Below are positions 33,007 to 44,981 of a stretch of 64,000 nt of DNA, one piece after another. A program made the translations under genes and the position numbers. Every line of letters starts with the position of its first letter. Positions within the stretch are counted from its first letter, which is position 1. A model generated the notes under the pieces. That model did no database searches and was not told the DNA's origin. It saw only the letters and a program-made list of their open reading frames with translations. The DNA comes from Theobroma cacao (lineage: Eukaryota; Streptophyta; Magnoliopsida; Malvales; Malvaceae): the NCBI RefSeq assembly GCF_000208745.1, contig NC_030856.1, positions 8,425,781 to 8,489,780 of the forward strand. The letters are read 5' to 3'.

Positions 33007-36000
33007 TTATGATGACAAATGAGGAGCTAAAACAACTTGCAAAACTGGGGCCTTAGAAGATATTTCAATGGTATCGCCACTTTGGATTGTAAAGAAAACA
33101 TAAGAGCCATCAACATATATCGAACCCTCTTTAGAAAACCATGCAGCATCGATGGACTGGTCTGACTTGATTAATCCATGCATTAGGCCAGAAATGGCTC
33201 CTCCAGATGCAATAGGCTCTCTTACCATATATTGGAGATCTTGAGACAAAATAGGCATTGCAAATCCTCCTGCTGAGAGCATGGCAGCTGTTGATCCTGC
33301 AGCAGTTGAGACTCTGAGACCACTTGATCTGCAGTTAACTAATGGCGAACATGAATTGTCATCCCTTTTAATTCTGCCAAAATGCAAAATGACGATTTTA
33401 AAGCATGTAAAAGTATGCATAACTGGTTACTGACATATCCATGAAAATTCCTTACTTGAATGAGAACCGAGAAAGTGTTGCAGGACATGGGTGTGCAATC
33501 AGAATGTCATTAAGAGCATATGTAGGCAGAACTTTTGAATTTACAGATACTGATATCCTTGACAACTTAGAGGGAACTGTCTGACCCTCTAGAAAGCTGT
33601 CCAGTACCTGAAAGAAATGTCAGACATCTAAAACTACAGCAAGAGCTTTTATGTAAAAAAGAACACTATGCCCTATGTCATTTCTAATGTATGAAGAACC
33701 AAGCTAGTTAAAATAAATCGTGCTAAAATACAAGGGAACTCCAGTAGAAATACTTTGCATGGGAAAATGATAAAGCTTAAATTCAGCACAGGAATGTAAG
33801 TTAAGAACCTACCACTCTTACCTAAGGTCCCCCTTTAACTTCTTAAAATGGTAAGTTAAAAGTAAAAAGCTTATTCTCAAACTTAAATAGGCACAAGATT
33901 TTACTCCTTTTCAGAGTCAAATGATATTGGACGACAAATTTGTCACTAAAGAATTAGTTCTTTCTGTAAACTACCTCTAAACATGTCATTTCTCTGTCAC
34001 CCTATATATGCATCTTTACCTGTTCAAAGTTTTTCACTGTTGCTGCACATAAGTAGCCAGTGCTTCTATTAGCATCAAACTCATTACTGAATTCTTCAAC
34101 CTACACAAAAGAAAATATAAATAATGGGCATCACCAACTGAGATGTATCAATACCAAGAAATGAAAAAGAATTTCTCAATTGATAGACAGCATGCAAATT
34201 GAAAGCTTGGCCAGAAAAATGAACTAACCTCTTCAGCTTGTGTAGGATCAGAATTTACTCCAATAACTGGAACTGTGTCATCCATGAAATGGCTGGCCTG
34301 CAAAAGAGTGCCATCACCACCAACTGTAACAACCAAATCCACATTACGAATTGGTTGCGATAAATCGTTACGAAAAATGGGTTGCCAATCAACTGACTTT
34401 TGCTGTAAAATTTTCTGACATAAGTCTATGGCCTCCTTGTGCACCTTACTTCTATTATTAAGATAATGGACAACCTGTAACATCATGAAGAGAAAAAGTG
34501 AGTGTAAATAATAAGAAATTAATTCCAGTGCTAGGATGGAAAGAGAGAGAGAGAACTAAATACAACAGTTATAGCAAGTAACCTCAAAACTTTCTCTTTT
34601 ACTCTGTCTCAATGATCCTTAAACATAGTAGTTCATAAATGGATGAATGATGCAAGTAATAAATAATAGAATCCCTTTTTCTTTTGGTGGGGTGGGGGAT
34701 GCATGCAAAGGAAATCCAAGTCTTGGAGTTTATGTAAGTCTTGGAATCCATGTGGTCAGCCATAGGAGCAAAAGATCTATCAGAAATGGTGTCAACCTAG
34801 GTGAGATACAATATGATACAGGGTGTGTTTCTGTCATGATATATATGCATATGATACAGGGTGTGTTTCTGTCATCATATATATGCATTATTATGGATGG
34901 AATATGAATGTATTATACAAGAAGTAAAATTATTTAAATTATATGTTACATTATTTATGTAAGAATAAAATATAAATAAGTACTGTAAAGTGAAGTTTGA
35001 GAGGCTGGGTGAGATCAGAAGCCTGTTATACCATCAGAAAGAAGTTCTAGAAAGAGTTGGGTATTTGAAACCACAGAGGTTTAAAAGAGAGAATAATTCG
35101 ACAAATATGTCAGTGGTCCAGTGGTTTGACAGGTTAAGAAGACAAAAGGGTATGCATGTTCTATAAGTGAGGCATGAAATTTTGCTCTCAAAACTTTTGA
35201 CTATAATTATTTTTGGGCTAAAACTTTCTGTATTTTAGATTATCATATTCAAATCCACACTTGGCCATGGATCACCTATTGATTCTCTAATTTGCAAACT
35301 GAAAGCAATTTTATCTTCTTGTGGCAACTAGTATTTGTCAACCAATTTTTTTGATAAGCTAGTATTTGTCAACCTGGTGTAACCAGTAATCATGACGAGG
35401 GCTGACAAAAAAGGGGAGGATACAAAAAAGCAGGATTTTGGGCACTTAACCTAAACTTTTCCAGCTAGAAAGATGAGATAATTTGTGGCAACCAATGGCC
35501 AAACAACTGATGCTGGGGCAGTTAATATATAGACAACAATGAGAGGTTCATAAAATTTCAAAACCTCATGGGATGGTTTCGTGATTCTTGAAAATTGAAA
35601 TTTACAAGTGGCAAAGGTGTTACATTTCCTCCCTTTTACGCTGAAAAGTTATCCAACTATTAAGGGACTAAAATCTTGGTACCTTGCAAGGACTGATAGA
35701 ATCTAGATCATAAAAGAAACTTGTAACGTTACTCACCCACCATGACTAAAGGTCATCATAACCATATAAGAACGCAGGTAGAGAGCTTAAAGGAAATGAT
35801 GGAGAAGATTTGAAACTGTAATTAAGTATTAAAAAAGGATTACAGATTGGACCTAATCACAATCATCCTAGAGTGTAGATGATCACATATTCATACTCTT
35901 TAACAATGGTCATTGAAATTCTTTTTTAAGCCCATAGACGAAATTTATATCACCTCAGCTGTTATGAAAAATCATTTCCCCGTCCCATCCACTCCTAAAT

Positions 36001-36872
36001 TGGAAAAAGAATAGATGACAGAGAATAAAAGAAGGAAACTGTTTAGGACCAAAAGATAATTAATAAAGCACTGAGAAGTGAGAAATGGATTGCTGAAGGA
36101 TAGACCAGAAACAATGCTGAGAAAGAGTAGGCTTTGAAGACAGTGCTTGAAAGTTTGGAGTACATACTCCTCTATTCCTGGTCATCCGTGAAAACCTAAA
36201 GAAAAAAGCCTAGCTCAAACTAAAGCAAGCCATTCCGTCATTGCTGACGGCATGACTAATTCTAACACAAAAGCTAGTTGTTGCGTTGAGAATGCTTGAT
36301 AGGCTACCAGAATTACCTGGAAACTAAAACGACATGATAAATACTTGATAATAAATTGGCAATCATAAAGTGCACAAAGAGAAAAACCCACATTCAACAA
36401 AACTCTACAAATCTTGTGCCTACCAATGAAGTTCTCCAGGGAAAAGAAGCTTTCATCTTTCAAAAGAAATGAATCAAGCAATAAACACGTCTCTAATACC
36501 TTCTCATAAACATATTATTAGCAACTAAAGATTAAATAAACACTCAAGTTTAGCCATTTTCATCAACGCTAAGAAAGCCAAAAAAATGAGAAAGAAAACC
36601 AAAAATAAGACAAACCCAACAACGGAAACTTCTCAAATATTGAAAACAATACGTAAAGTAAATACAATCTATTACTTTGACATTTCATCAAACACCATGA
36701 TTGCTAATGTTAAAATAATAATAAAAAAAAAGCGGAGGAAAGCTTGAGAGAGTGAAATGAGAGTTGAGTTTTATAATACCCGAGGATTAGTGAAGAGAGA
36801 GGCCGGGTTCGATTGGGTAGCATGGTAGACATCAAATGGCTTCAACAGCAACAGAAGTTTTCTTATTGCCAT
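33007..36872 (-). CDS. NADK3: NADH kinase, NADK3-like
   Basis: Five minus-strand exons, 36872-36780, 34474-34229, 34100-34020, 33607-33456 and 33373-33007, join in frame to 312 residues. The ATP/NAD-kinase GGDG motif is at 83-86 in VVTVGGDGTLLQASH. The NDILIAHPCPA block in exon 4 corresponds to the family NE/D motif. The last exon has SGLRVSTAAGSTAAMLSAGG, the conserved glycine-rich nucleotide-binding stretch. The enzyme phosphorylates NADH (and NAD) to NADPH with ATP. The ATG at 36872 matches the MAIRKLLLLLKP start of the Arabidopsis protein. The frame stays open upstream to an ATG at 37013, which I do not favour. The 2.3-kb first intron holds a small tandem repeat. The C-terminus ends HLSS, without the SRY-type tripeptide of peroxisomal Arabidopsis NADK3. 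Confidence 0.93.
34813..34888. repeat. 38-bp tandem duplication in NADK3 intron 1
   Basis: ATGATACAGGGTGTGTTTCT at 34813 recurs at 34851; the two copies of the 38-bp unit differ at about one base (TCATGATATA versus TCATCATATA). Confidence 0.9.
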
Positions 36873-37841
36873 TGTTTTTCTCTTTCTTCTGTGTCCAAGA
36901 AGAAAGCTTGACAACGTTGTCGAGGACTGGAAAACTGGAAATTTCAGTTGGAAAGTGGAACGACCACCACGCTTCAGAGGAGTCCATGGGCTAGACTGGA
37001 CGCCTAAGCCCAAAGCCCACTCAACATAATGGCGGGCTTGAAGACCCGTTATCGGGCTGGACTTAAAAAAAAAGTTTTAGGTTCAATATTTTATTTATGT
37101 ATTTTACATTTTGGTGTAGTTTTTAAATTTCACTATAATTGTATTCGAGCATTGTACATCGATAAAATAATATATATTGTAATAATTGTGTTTAATTTTA
37201 AATTAATTAAAAAATAATATTTATAAAATAAATAAAGTACTTTTTGTTTTATCTTTTCACTTGAATCCCTGCAACTTCTTTTTTGTTCACATCCAAGTAG
37301 TCTTTCAAATCTTTTCACATTCAAGTACCTTTCAGATTTTTACCGACTGTTAAATCTTTTTTCTTATTTATGTAAGCATCTTTATTCGTCAACTGCTCTT
37401 GCTAAGTCAGTACCCTTCCATAGCTTGCCATTTTTTTCTATTCATGCAAGTATCACTGACCAAATTCCTAACTGCTCTTGCTAGGCCAGTACCTTCCACA
37501 ACCTGCCGCATGTCACCGAAAGGGGACCACGACGTGACCAAACTTTAAAGTAACTTTGAATTTTCCATTTGTATATGTATATTGTTATAGATAAGACGAT
37601 TCATATAATTATTTTATTTATATCTAACTTTAAATAACAGTATACAAGTGCCCTAATCTGATTTTCTGGAATGTTTCCTCTGCTTGTGTTTGGGCATGTT
37701 CCTCAAAGTAAAGCAGAAGAAGGGATAGAGAATAAGCAAAGGACCAAAGGGTGGTATACATTAAACATTTACCAAAACTGCAAAACTAGTGCATAATGTT
37801 TGTAGTGAAAAGACAAATTCATTAGACTATTCTTGCACTCT
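36873..37841. other. NADK3 upstream region and spacer to the GH3 array
   Basis: 36873-37060 is GC-richer and holds the NADK3 promoter and leader. 37060-37841 is AT-rich with no gene. There is an imperfect repeat of a CAAGTA...TCTTTT phrase at about 37285-37350. Confidence 0.4.
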
Positions 37842-38219
37842 CTAATAGCAACCGACATGGGCAACCGGCAGTAGTTAGTAGGAGGAGGTTTTCTGATTGA
37901 TCATATGCTTGTTGTTTAGCCATCTGTTAAACTTTTGCGTGGCTGCTTTATACTTTTGTACAGATTTTGGTCACGGCTTGTCTCCTCCCCTGGTTTGTGG
38001 TCTGTAAGCTGCCTGGGTTGGGGTTGTATACGCCAATGTAGCTGCTTCAGGTTCTCTTCCACCTGATCAGGTTATTGGCAGTGCTACCACTACTGTGTGG
38101 TAGCTTAATTTTGTACCACCACTACACACTGGGCACTGCCAGCACAATAAGTATCTCTGCTATGCATACCTAGCGGAAGGAAAACATAGCTCAAGTATCA
38201 TTGCCAAGAGCATAATAGC

Positions 38220-38990
38220 CTTTCCTTCCTCCTTCCTCGAGAGCTAGGAAGGACCATCCTCTTCCTTGCTATATTTTTGAAGGACTTTACCCTTGACATC
38301 CCTTTGAGGTTGGTACATCAAATTTGGCTTTATATTACAACTAATAAACTTTTTTCGATCCTCTCAATAAATTATTATTATTTTTTAAGTAAGGTTTTAT
38401 AGGACCATCATCATCTTACTTATTATCCTATCCAGTTCATTTTTTTTTGTCAATTTTTTTAAATGTTTCAAAATTATGCCCATTTTTCTTTTTTAAACAC
38501 TTAATATTTTAGGTTTAATTTTCTATATTCTAAATTTATTTTTCATGATTTTTTACTTTACTTTTTGACATTAACAAACAATATTCTAAATTTATAAAAA
38601 GAATTTAAAATTGTAATATAATCTACACTAAAATCAATGTTTTTTTTCTTAAATTCCTTTATAGCAAAACAAAAAAACGACAAAAATAATGTGATTAAAG
38701 GAGTATCAATTTGAAAAACTTTAGGGTTGTGTCTCTTTGAGTTTGGTTCATTAAAATTGTTATTATATAATGACTAGTTAACTTTATAAGAATCAATAAA
38801 TTATTTTTTTAGATCTCTAGAATCACATGATACACATTTTGATAATCTTTTATGCTTAAAAACTTATCCATTATCACATACTAGCTAATTAAATTTATTT
38901 TTCTTAATAATTTTTTAAATTGTATAATCATGTGATAATATAAAAATTATAATAATTCACTATTCTTTTATATCTTGCACAATTACTTTA
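38220..38990 (+). repeat. Extra copy of the GH3-pseudogene 3'-flank block
   Basis: CCTTCCTCGAGAGCTAGGAAGGACCATC, the CATCAAATTTGGCTTT phrase and ACTAGCTAATTAAATTTATT occur here in the same order as downstream of pseudogene 1 (about 41130-41930) and pseudogene 2 (about 53560-54330). This block normally follows a GH3 copy, yet here it precedes one. Confidence 0.65.
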
Positions 38991-39388
38991 ATATGAATTC
39001 GTTGGCTGGAAAGTGGACACTTCATTATTGTCAAGCACCTTTTCATTTATCAGTATCATTATTATTACTTTTTTTTTTGGTAAATTTGAATATTTTGATA
39101 TGTGGTCTCTTGTAAAAATTATAGATGCATGGTTTAGTCGGGTCAAGTCGGTTTCGGGTTCAGATCATAAATTTTATTGGATCCTATTCAGGTCAAGTCA
39201 TTTTATTGTTTGAGTTATTTCCTTTGTCAAATCATTTTGGATTTTAAATGTTTTGTTTATTGGGTTAATTGAGTTTCAGATCTTTTCAAATTCAATGAAG
39301 TTGAATTTAATTAGATTATTACACATATCAAATCATTTTAAAACATAAATAATTATGCATCATGTTATTTCGATTCCAAATCATGTTT

Positions 39389-40808
39389 TGTTTATACTAG
39401 TCCTTATGCCACAATCTTGTGCGTAGACATCAATCAAAGCATGTACTGCCAATTTCTTTGTGGATTATTACAAAGGGATGAGGTCTTAAGGGTTGGTACC
39501 AGTTTTTCTTATGTTCTGGCTCGAGCTATCAGGTTTTTAAAAGATTACTGGAGAGAGCTATGTGATAATATAAGAACAGGTGAACTTAGCGATTGAATCA
39601 CCGACCATGGCTGCAGAAATGCTTTGTCGCTAATCCTCAACAAACCAAATCCACAACTGGCAGATTCAATAGAAGGCGCATGTAGTAGAAAATCATGGTA
39701 AGGGATAATTAATTAAAGAACTTCGGCCTAGAACAAAGTTCGTAGATGTTATCATAACGGGTTCTGTGGCCCAATGTATTCCAACGCTTGAATTCTATTG
39801 TGGTGGGCTCCCTTTAGTTTCATCATATTATGCTGCTTCTGAAGGTTACCTTGGTATCAATCTTGAACCACTGAGCAAGCCCTCTAATATCTCATACACA
39901 CTCTTCTTCCTAATATGGCATTCTGAATTCATTCCTATAAAGTAAAACCATACAGAATTTGCGGATCAGCCTCAGCATTTGGAAGGCGTTTATGGTCAGG
40001 ATTGCGCAGAAACGCAGGACAAAAAGGAAGAAACTGAACCTGTTGAGCTGGTGGACGTGAAGCTCGGTCAATGTTATGAAGTTGTTGTCACTACTTTTAC
40101 AGGTAAGCTCTTCACTGCTCTTGTGATCATCTTGTATGTCAATTAAGCTTTGCAGCTTCCCCTTTTAGTCCCGAAGGAGCTCATGGAATAAAATATTATG
40201 ATTTTATTTCTCATAATTATTTGAAAACTTTTCACGCCTATACAGATACAAAATTGGAGACATTCTCATGGTAACTGGTTTTCACAACAATGCTCCTCAA
40301 TTTCATTTTGTGTAAAGGCAAGGTGTCCTTTTAAGCATTGATGTGGAGTGAACAAGGGAAGATGGCCTGTCGAAGGTAGTGACACAGGCAAAGCTCCTGA
40401 TTGAGCCACTCGGCTTCATTCTGACCGACTATACTAGCTATACATGCTGATACTTGTTCTACACCAGGGCACTACGTATTATTCTGGGAGCTTAAAATGA
40501 AAGGAAGCCATGATCCTCCGGAGATTAATCCTAAGAAAACAGAGGAATGCAGCTACACTGCGGAAGAATCACTAGATTATAAATATAGAGTTCTGAGGAA
40601 GGACAAGAGGATAGGGCCATTAGAGACAAGGGTCGTAAAACATGGAACATTTGATGCTCTAATGGACTTGTTCATAGAAAAAGGAACTTCTGTGAGCCAA
40701 TACAAGACACCCCGGTGCATCAAATCTGAGGAAGCTTTGAAGATAATGGATGCTGGGGTGGTTGGAAGGTATTTTAGCCAAAAGGCTCCTTGGGAGGAAA
40801 CTAAATAA
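39389..40808 (+). pseudogene. GH3 pseudogene 1 (5'-truncated)
   Basis: Homology begins inside GH3 exon 4 at GTTTATACTAGTCC and runs to the end of exon 5 (exon 4 to 40102, exon 5 from 40236). Exons 1-3 and the start of exon 4 are absent. Compared with gene A it has TGA in place of a Trp codon (near 39595), TAA after SW (near 39697), an inserted ATTAA causing a frameshift, an extra AC in the TCATACACAC run, and a lost AG acceptor (TTTTCAC instead of TTTTCAG) before exon 5. All these are shared with pseudogene 2. It has private damage too: loss of AT in GCATTCTGAATTC, TGTGTAAAGG in exon 5, and an insertion in CTATACATGCTG. Confidence 0.93.
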
Positions 40809-42280
40809 ACGGCATATGAGTCATGGCATATCTCTTGGTGTTTTCCCCAACTTCACTTCTAAGTGTTGTACTTGGAGTCGCTTGCTATTTTAATGAGATT
40901 CAATTACAAGTGTTGTACCGTTGTACCTGCAACGGGACATTATAGGTAATTAAGAGTTGAGATAATTGATGAATAAAATAAATAGAATTTTAAAGTTTGA
41001 ACAAAAGACTTTGTATAATTATGATAATTGATGAATTTCATATTTTAAAAATTCTATAACACAAGTTATATATTAATATTTAATTGTTACCCTAATAAAG
41101 ACTTGATTGCAGAAGAATGACATATATATAGCCTTCCCTTCCTCGAGAGCTAGCTAGCTAGCTAAGGACCATCTTCTTACTTTCTATATTTTCCAACAAC
41201 TTTACGCTTTATTTCTCTTTGAGTTTGGTCCATCAAATTTGGCTTTCTGTTGCAACTAATTAACTTTATTCGATCATCTCAATTTATTTATTTATTTTTT
41301 AACTCAAGCACTTGTATATATTTTATTGTCACGTTGATAAAAAAAAAGAAACTTATCATTGCAAAGAGCATTATCTTACTTATTACTTATTACTCTCATG
41401 GTCTCATTTCCTTTTTAGATGTTCCAAATTTATGTCCATTTTTCTTTTATGAACACCTAATATTCTTCCTTTTTCAATATTCCAAATTTATTTTTTTATA
41501 TTTTGACATTGATAGATGCAACATCAATTTATTAAAAAAATACACACTAAAACCAATGTTTTTTACTAAATTTCGTTAAAGGGATAAGATAATAATAGCA
41601 GGAGTATATTTTTGAAGAACTTTACACTTGTGTCTCTTTTGAGTTTGGTCCAATAAATTTGCCATTGTATTGCCACTACTAACCTAATAGAACTGGATAA
41701 ATTTATTTATTTTTTTACGTATCTTTAGAATCACATGATACATATTTTGATCTTTTTAAATGTTTAAAACTTATGTTTACTGTTTTATATCATATAAAAA
41801 TACATTAATTTATATTTAGATTTTAAAAGTCGAAAGATTCTCACATGATTGTCTATTAAATATAACTTCATTATGACATGCTAGCTAATTAAATTTATTT
41901 ATTTTAATAATTTTTTAAGTTGAATATTATTTAATCATCGGCGAATATATTCCTGATGCCATGGAGGGGCCTATAACAATTTCGACTGTTATCCATGGTG
42001 CCACTATGGTGGCAACGGGGATTTTTTTTTTAATAGAAGACAATTATATAAGGGGATTCTTTTGTTTTCAAAATAATGAAATATTAAATTGAATTGATAA
42101 ATGTGTAAATTTTGAGTCTAATTTATATAGACATATATTTAGATTTTTGAGATTCGAATTGTTTAAGATTTCAACTCAATTTGTGTTTGTTTTATCACAC
42201 AATCATTTCGAATCTCAAATTATTTTGCACCTTTAAAATTTTGAGTCTAATTAATATAGACATATATTTGATGTTTCTTA

Positions 42281-44381
42281 CAGCGCGTTTGGTTGGCTAT
42301 TCCCCCTCTATTCCCATGCTATTCTGTTTCCCTTGTTTGCTTGTCAAACAAAGAGGCGGAACAGGTATTCCGGAGGAATAGAAATTCCTCAAATATGGCT
42401 TTGGGGTGGGAATGGCTAATACCCGCCCCCCTCCCCTCCGGTATTATCTATTCTGTGACCGAGGGAATAAGTTTAAATTGTAATTTGACTAAAATACCCT
42501 CAACTGTTTAATAAAATCACCACTTTATCCCTATAAAAAGTAATTTTTTTTTCTTTCTCTTCCTCCTTCCCCCATCTTCCTCAGCAGTTTCAGCCTTCCC
42601 CCAAAAGCCTATTCTCTCTCAGCCCACCGTCTTCCTCTCCTCCATCAGCCGCCCTTCCCTCGTGTTCATCTCCTCTCTCAGCCAGCCGTCCTTCCTCCGT
42701 CTTCATCTCCTCTCTCAGTTGGTCGTCTTCCTCTCTCTCAGCCGCGGGTCTTCCCCTCGCTCTCACCCGTCCGTCTTCCCCCGTCTACCCCTTCTCTCTC
42801 TCTCAGCCACTCTCTCACCCGTTTGCCTTTCCCTCTCTCTCAGCAAGTTTGCAACCGTCCTCCTCCACAGCCACTGTCGTCCTCCGCTGTTGTCATCATC
42901 AAGTTCTCTATAGTTGGCCATCAAATAAACCACGGTGATGTTGGAGTGCTTATTTGATGATGGTTGTAGCCAAATCTAGCCATTGGAGCGCTAATCTAGT
43001 CACAGGAAGCGCCAGATCTGGTGGCTCCATTGGCCAGATCGATGCTTCAACGGCTAGATATAGCCAGGGCCAACGCCAAATTAGCTCTCCAACGTTCGAA
43101 GAGAAAAAGGAAAGATGAGAAAAAAATGAAAAATGAAAAAAAATAAAAAAAAATTATATCAATTAATAAATTATTAATTTTTAATGAAAATAGAATTTGA
43201 AAGATTAAAAAATAATTTAATAATAAATTATTGATGTTTAATGAAAATGTAATAAATTAAAAGATTAAGACATGAAAAATACAAATAGAGAAAAATGATT
43301 CAAATTGTTAAAATTAAAAATCATACAACTAATTTAATAATAAATTATTCAATAATTTAATAATAAATTAAAAATATTAATAATTTATGTTAATAATTTA
43401 ATAATAAATTATTGATATATAATGAAAATAGAATTTATTTTTTGTTTTTATGAAAATAAATTTTATTATAAAAAATGATAGTTTTGTCATTTTATCATTT
43501 ATTCTTAGATTATTTCAAAGTTATTCTCACCAATCAAACATTAAAATAAACCATAATAGCAATTCCTATCCTATTTTACTACATGCTGGGTTCAAAGAAA
43601 TGATTTTCTTCTTTTTTTAAAAGGGTTTATGAATTTGCATTTAATCTATCTAAAGACATAATTTACATTTTTTTTAGGAAAAAATTGAAGGCCATCTTTT
43701 TATTTTCAAAGATATGATTTTCTATTTTATATATCCAAAGACATAACTTACTTTTTTTTTTAAAAAAAATGAAAGGACTATCTTTTTAATTTCAAAGACA
43801 AGCATCTATTTAATATATAAAAAAAAACATGATTTTCTATTTCTACTAGTATTTTCATTTTTTTCCCAAATATTTCTTCTCCAATATTTTTTCTAACACA
43901 AGTGTAAATGATTCATAATATGTGAAGAATTGACTAAAAATAAACATCTATACACAAATTTAATTGATTATGATGGATAAAAATTATTATATTATATTTT
44001 TAAATAATTATCTATTTATAAAAATATGTGACTAAATTATAATTATTTTTAATAATTGAGAGAAAATATAATTATGATGGATAATTACCTTTTGAGATAA
44101 ATTTGTATTTAAATGATAATAAGGATAATTTTAATTTTTTATGAAAATAATTGTTAATATGGTTAAGGGTATTTTTGTCTTTTTATCATCTATTCCTTTC
44201 TTATTCCAATCATATTTCTACCAACGAAACACTGTAATAAGTCATAATGACAATTCCTGCTCTATTCCATTCACAATACCAAACAAAATAATAACTATTA
44301 TATTCTATTCTCACTTTATTTTATTCCAACAGAATAATAATTTTATTCCATTCCTGACTATTTTGCGAATCAAACGTACTG
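42281..44381. mobile_element. PIF/Harbinger-type non-autonomous element, about 2.1 kb
   Basis: The left end CAGCGCGTTTGGTTGGC and the reverse complement of the right end, CAGTACGTTTGATTCGC, form a terminal inverted repeat. Both sides carry TTA (42278-42280, 44382-44384), the 3-bp target duplication typical of this superfamily. Inside is a pyrimidine-rich stretch (42540-42900, TCTCTC and CCGTC) and AT-rich DNA; no transposase is visible. A segment at about 43484-43605 (GTCATTTTATCATTTATTC...CAATTCCTATCC) is repeated near 44170-44290 next to the right end, which suggests a nested or duplicated end. Unit 2 of the GH3 duplication lacks this element. Confidence 0.75.
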
Positions 44382-44611
44382 TTAGTGTTTGAACAATGCT
44401 CTTTACACTCAGCCTTTTAAATCTTACAACTCTAATTACATATTGTCCTATTGAGACTCCTCTATGTTTGTAGCTTACTCACTTGACCACCAGAAAAACC
44501 TCTCCTCCTGGAAAAAGAAGATATTGGAAACTGATCCCTCATCATCTTAAGTATTCACTGTACTTTAACCATATTTACTGTTTGCATTTCCAGCTTCTTA
44601 AAGAATATAAA

Positions 44612-44720
44612 TGTCTCAGCATATGATAATCATGGAATAAAATATAATTTTTTCCACTTCCTTTCCATCTAATTTAATTTTCAAATATACAGCTTTTTCA
44701 TACTTTGCACCTTTATAAAA
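44612..44720 (+). promoter_or_regulatory. GH3 gene A promoter: auxin response element and TATA box
   Basis: TGTCTC at 44612-44617 is the core auxin response element bound by ARF proteins. TATAAAA lies at 44714-44720, about 100 bp further on and about 262 bp before the coding ATG. GH3 genes are classic auxin-induced genes, so the pair is plausible. The same arrangement is preserved upstream of gene B. Confidence 0.6.
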
Positions 44721-44981
44721 GCTGTTTCCAGCTTTCCTCGCACCATTGTCAATGCCTCATGCAAAGTCTCTTAGTTTTACAAGTCTGTTTTTCTCTAAGT
44801 ATTTCTTGGTTTTTATTCTCTCTCTCGGTTTCCTCATCCAAACTCTCTAAACATTTTTGCAGTAATTATATATATATATATATGTTCTTTTCTATAGCCC
44901 CAATCATAAGCTTTTTAATATGTTGTGTTTTTGTTTTCAATCAGCTGACAATTCCGAATTCAGTATCTGTTCCCAACCACT

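Noticed and set aside
36873..37013. N-terminal extension of NADK3 from an upstream in-frame ATG
   Set aside because: The internal ATG at 36872 gives the conserved MAIRKLLLLLKP start; the extension looks like translated 5' leader.
38012..38040. TGCCTGGGTTGGGGTTGTATACGCCA resembling miR160
   Set aside because: Only the ends agree with miR160. The centre differs and an insertion breaks the alignment, so this is chance similarity.
38076..38141. Hairpin TGGCAGTGCTACCAC...GGGCACTGCCA, also at 50886-50946
   Set aside because: I considered a microRNA precursor, but the stem is short and bulged, the loop is only about 10 bases and the arms differ between the two copies. It matches no microRNA I know.
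42662..42913. Ser/Leu/Pro-rich open frame of 83 codons
   Set aside because: It follows directly from a CT-rich low-complexity tract within the PIF/Harbinger-type element.
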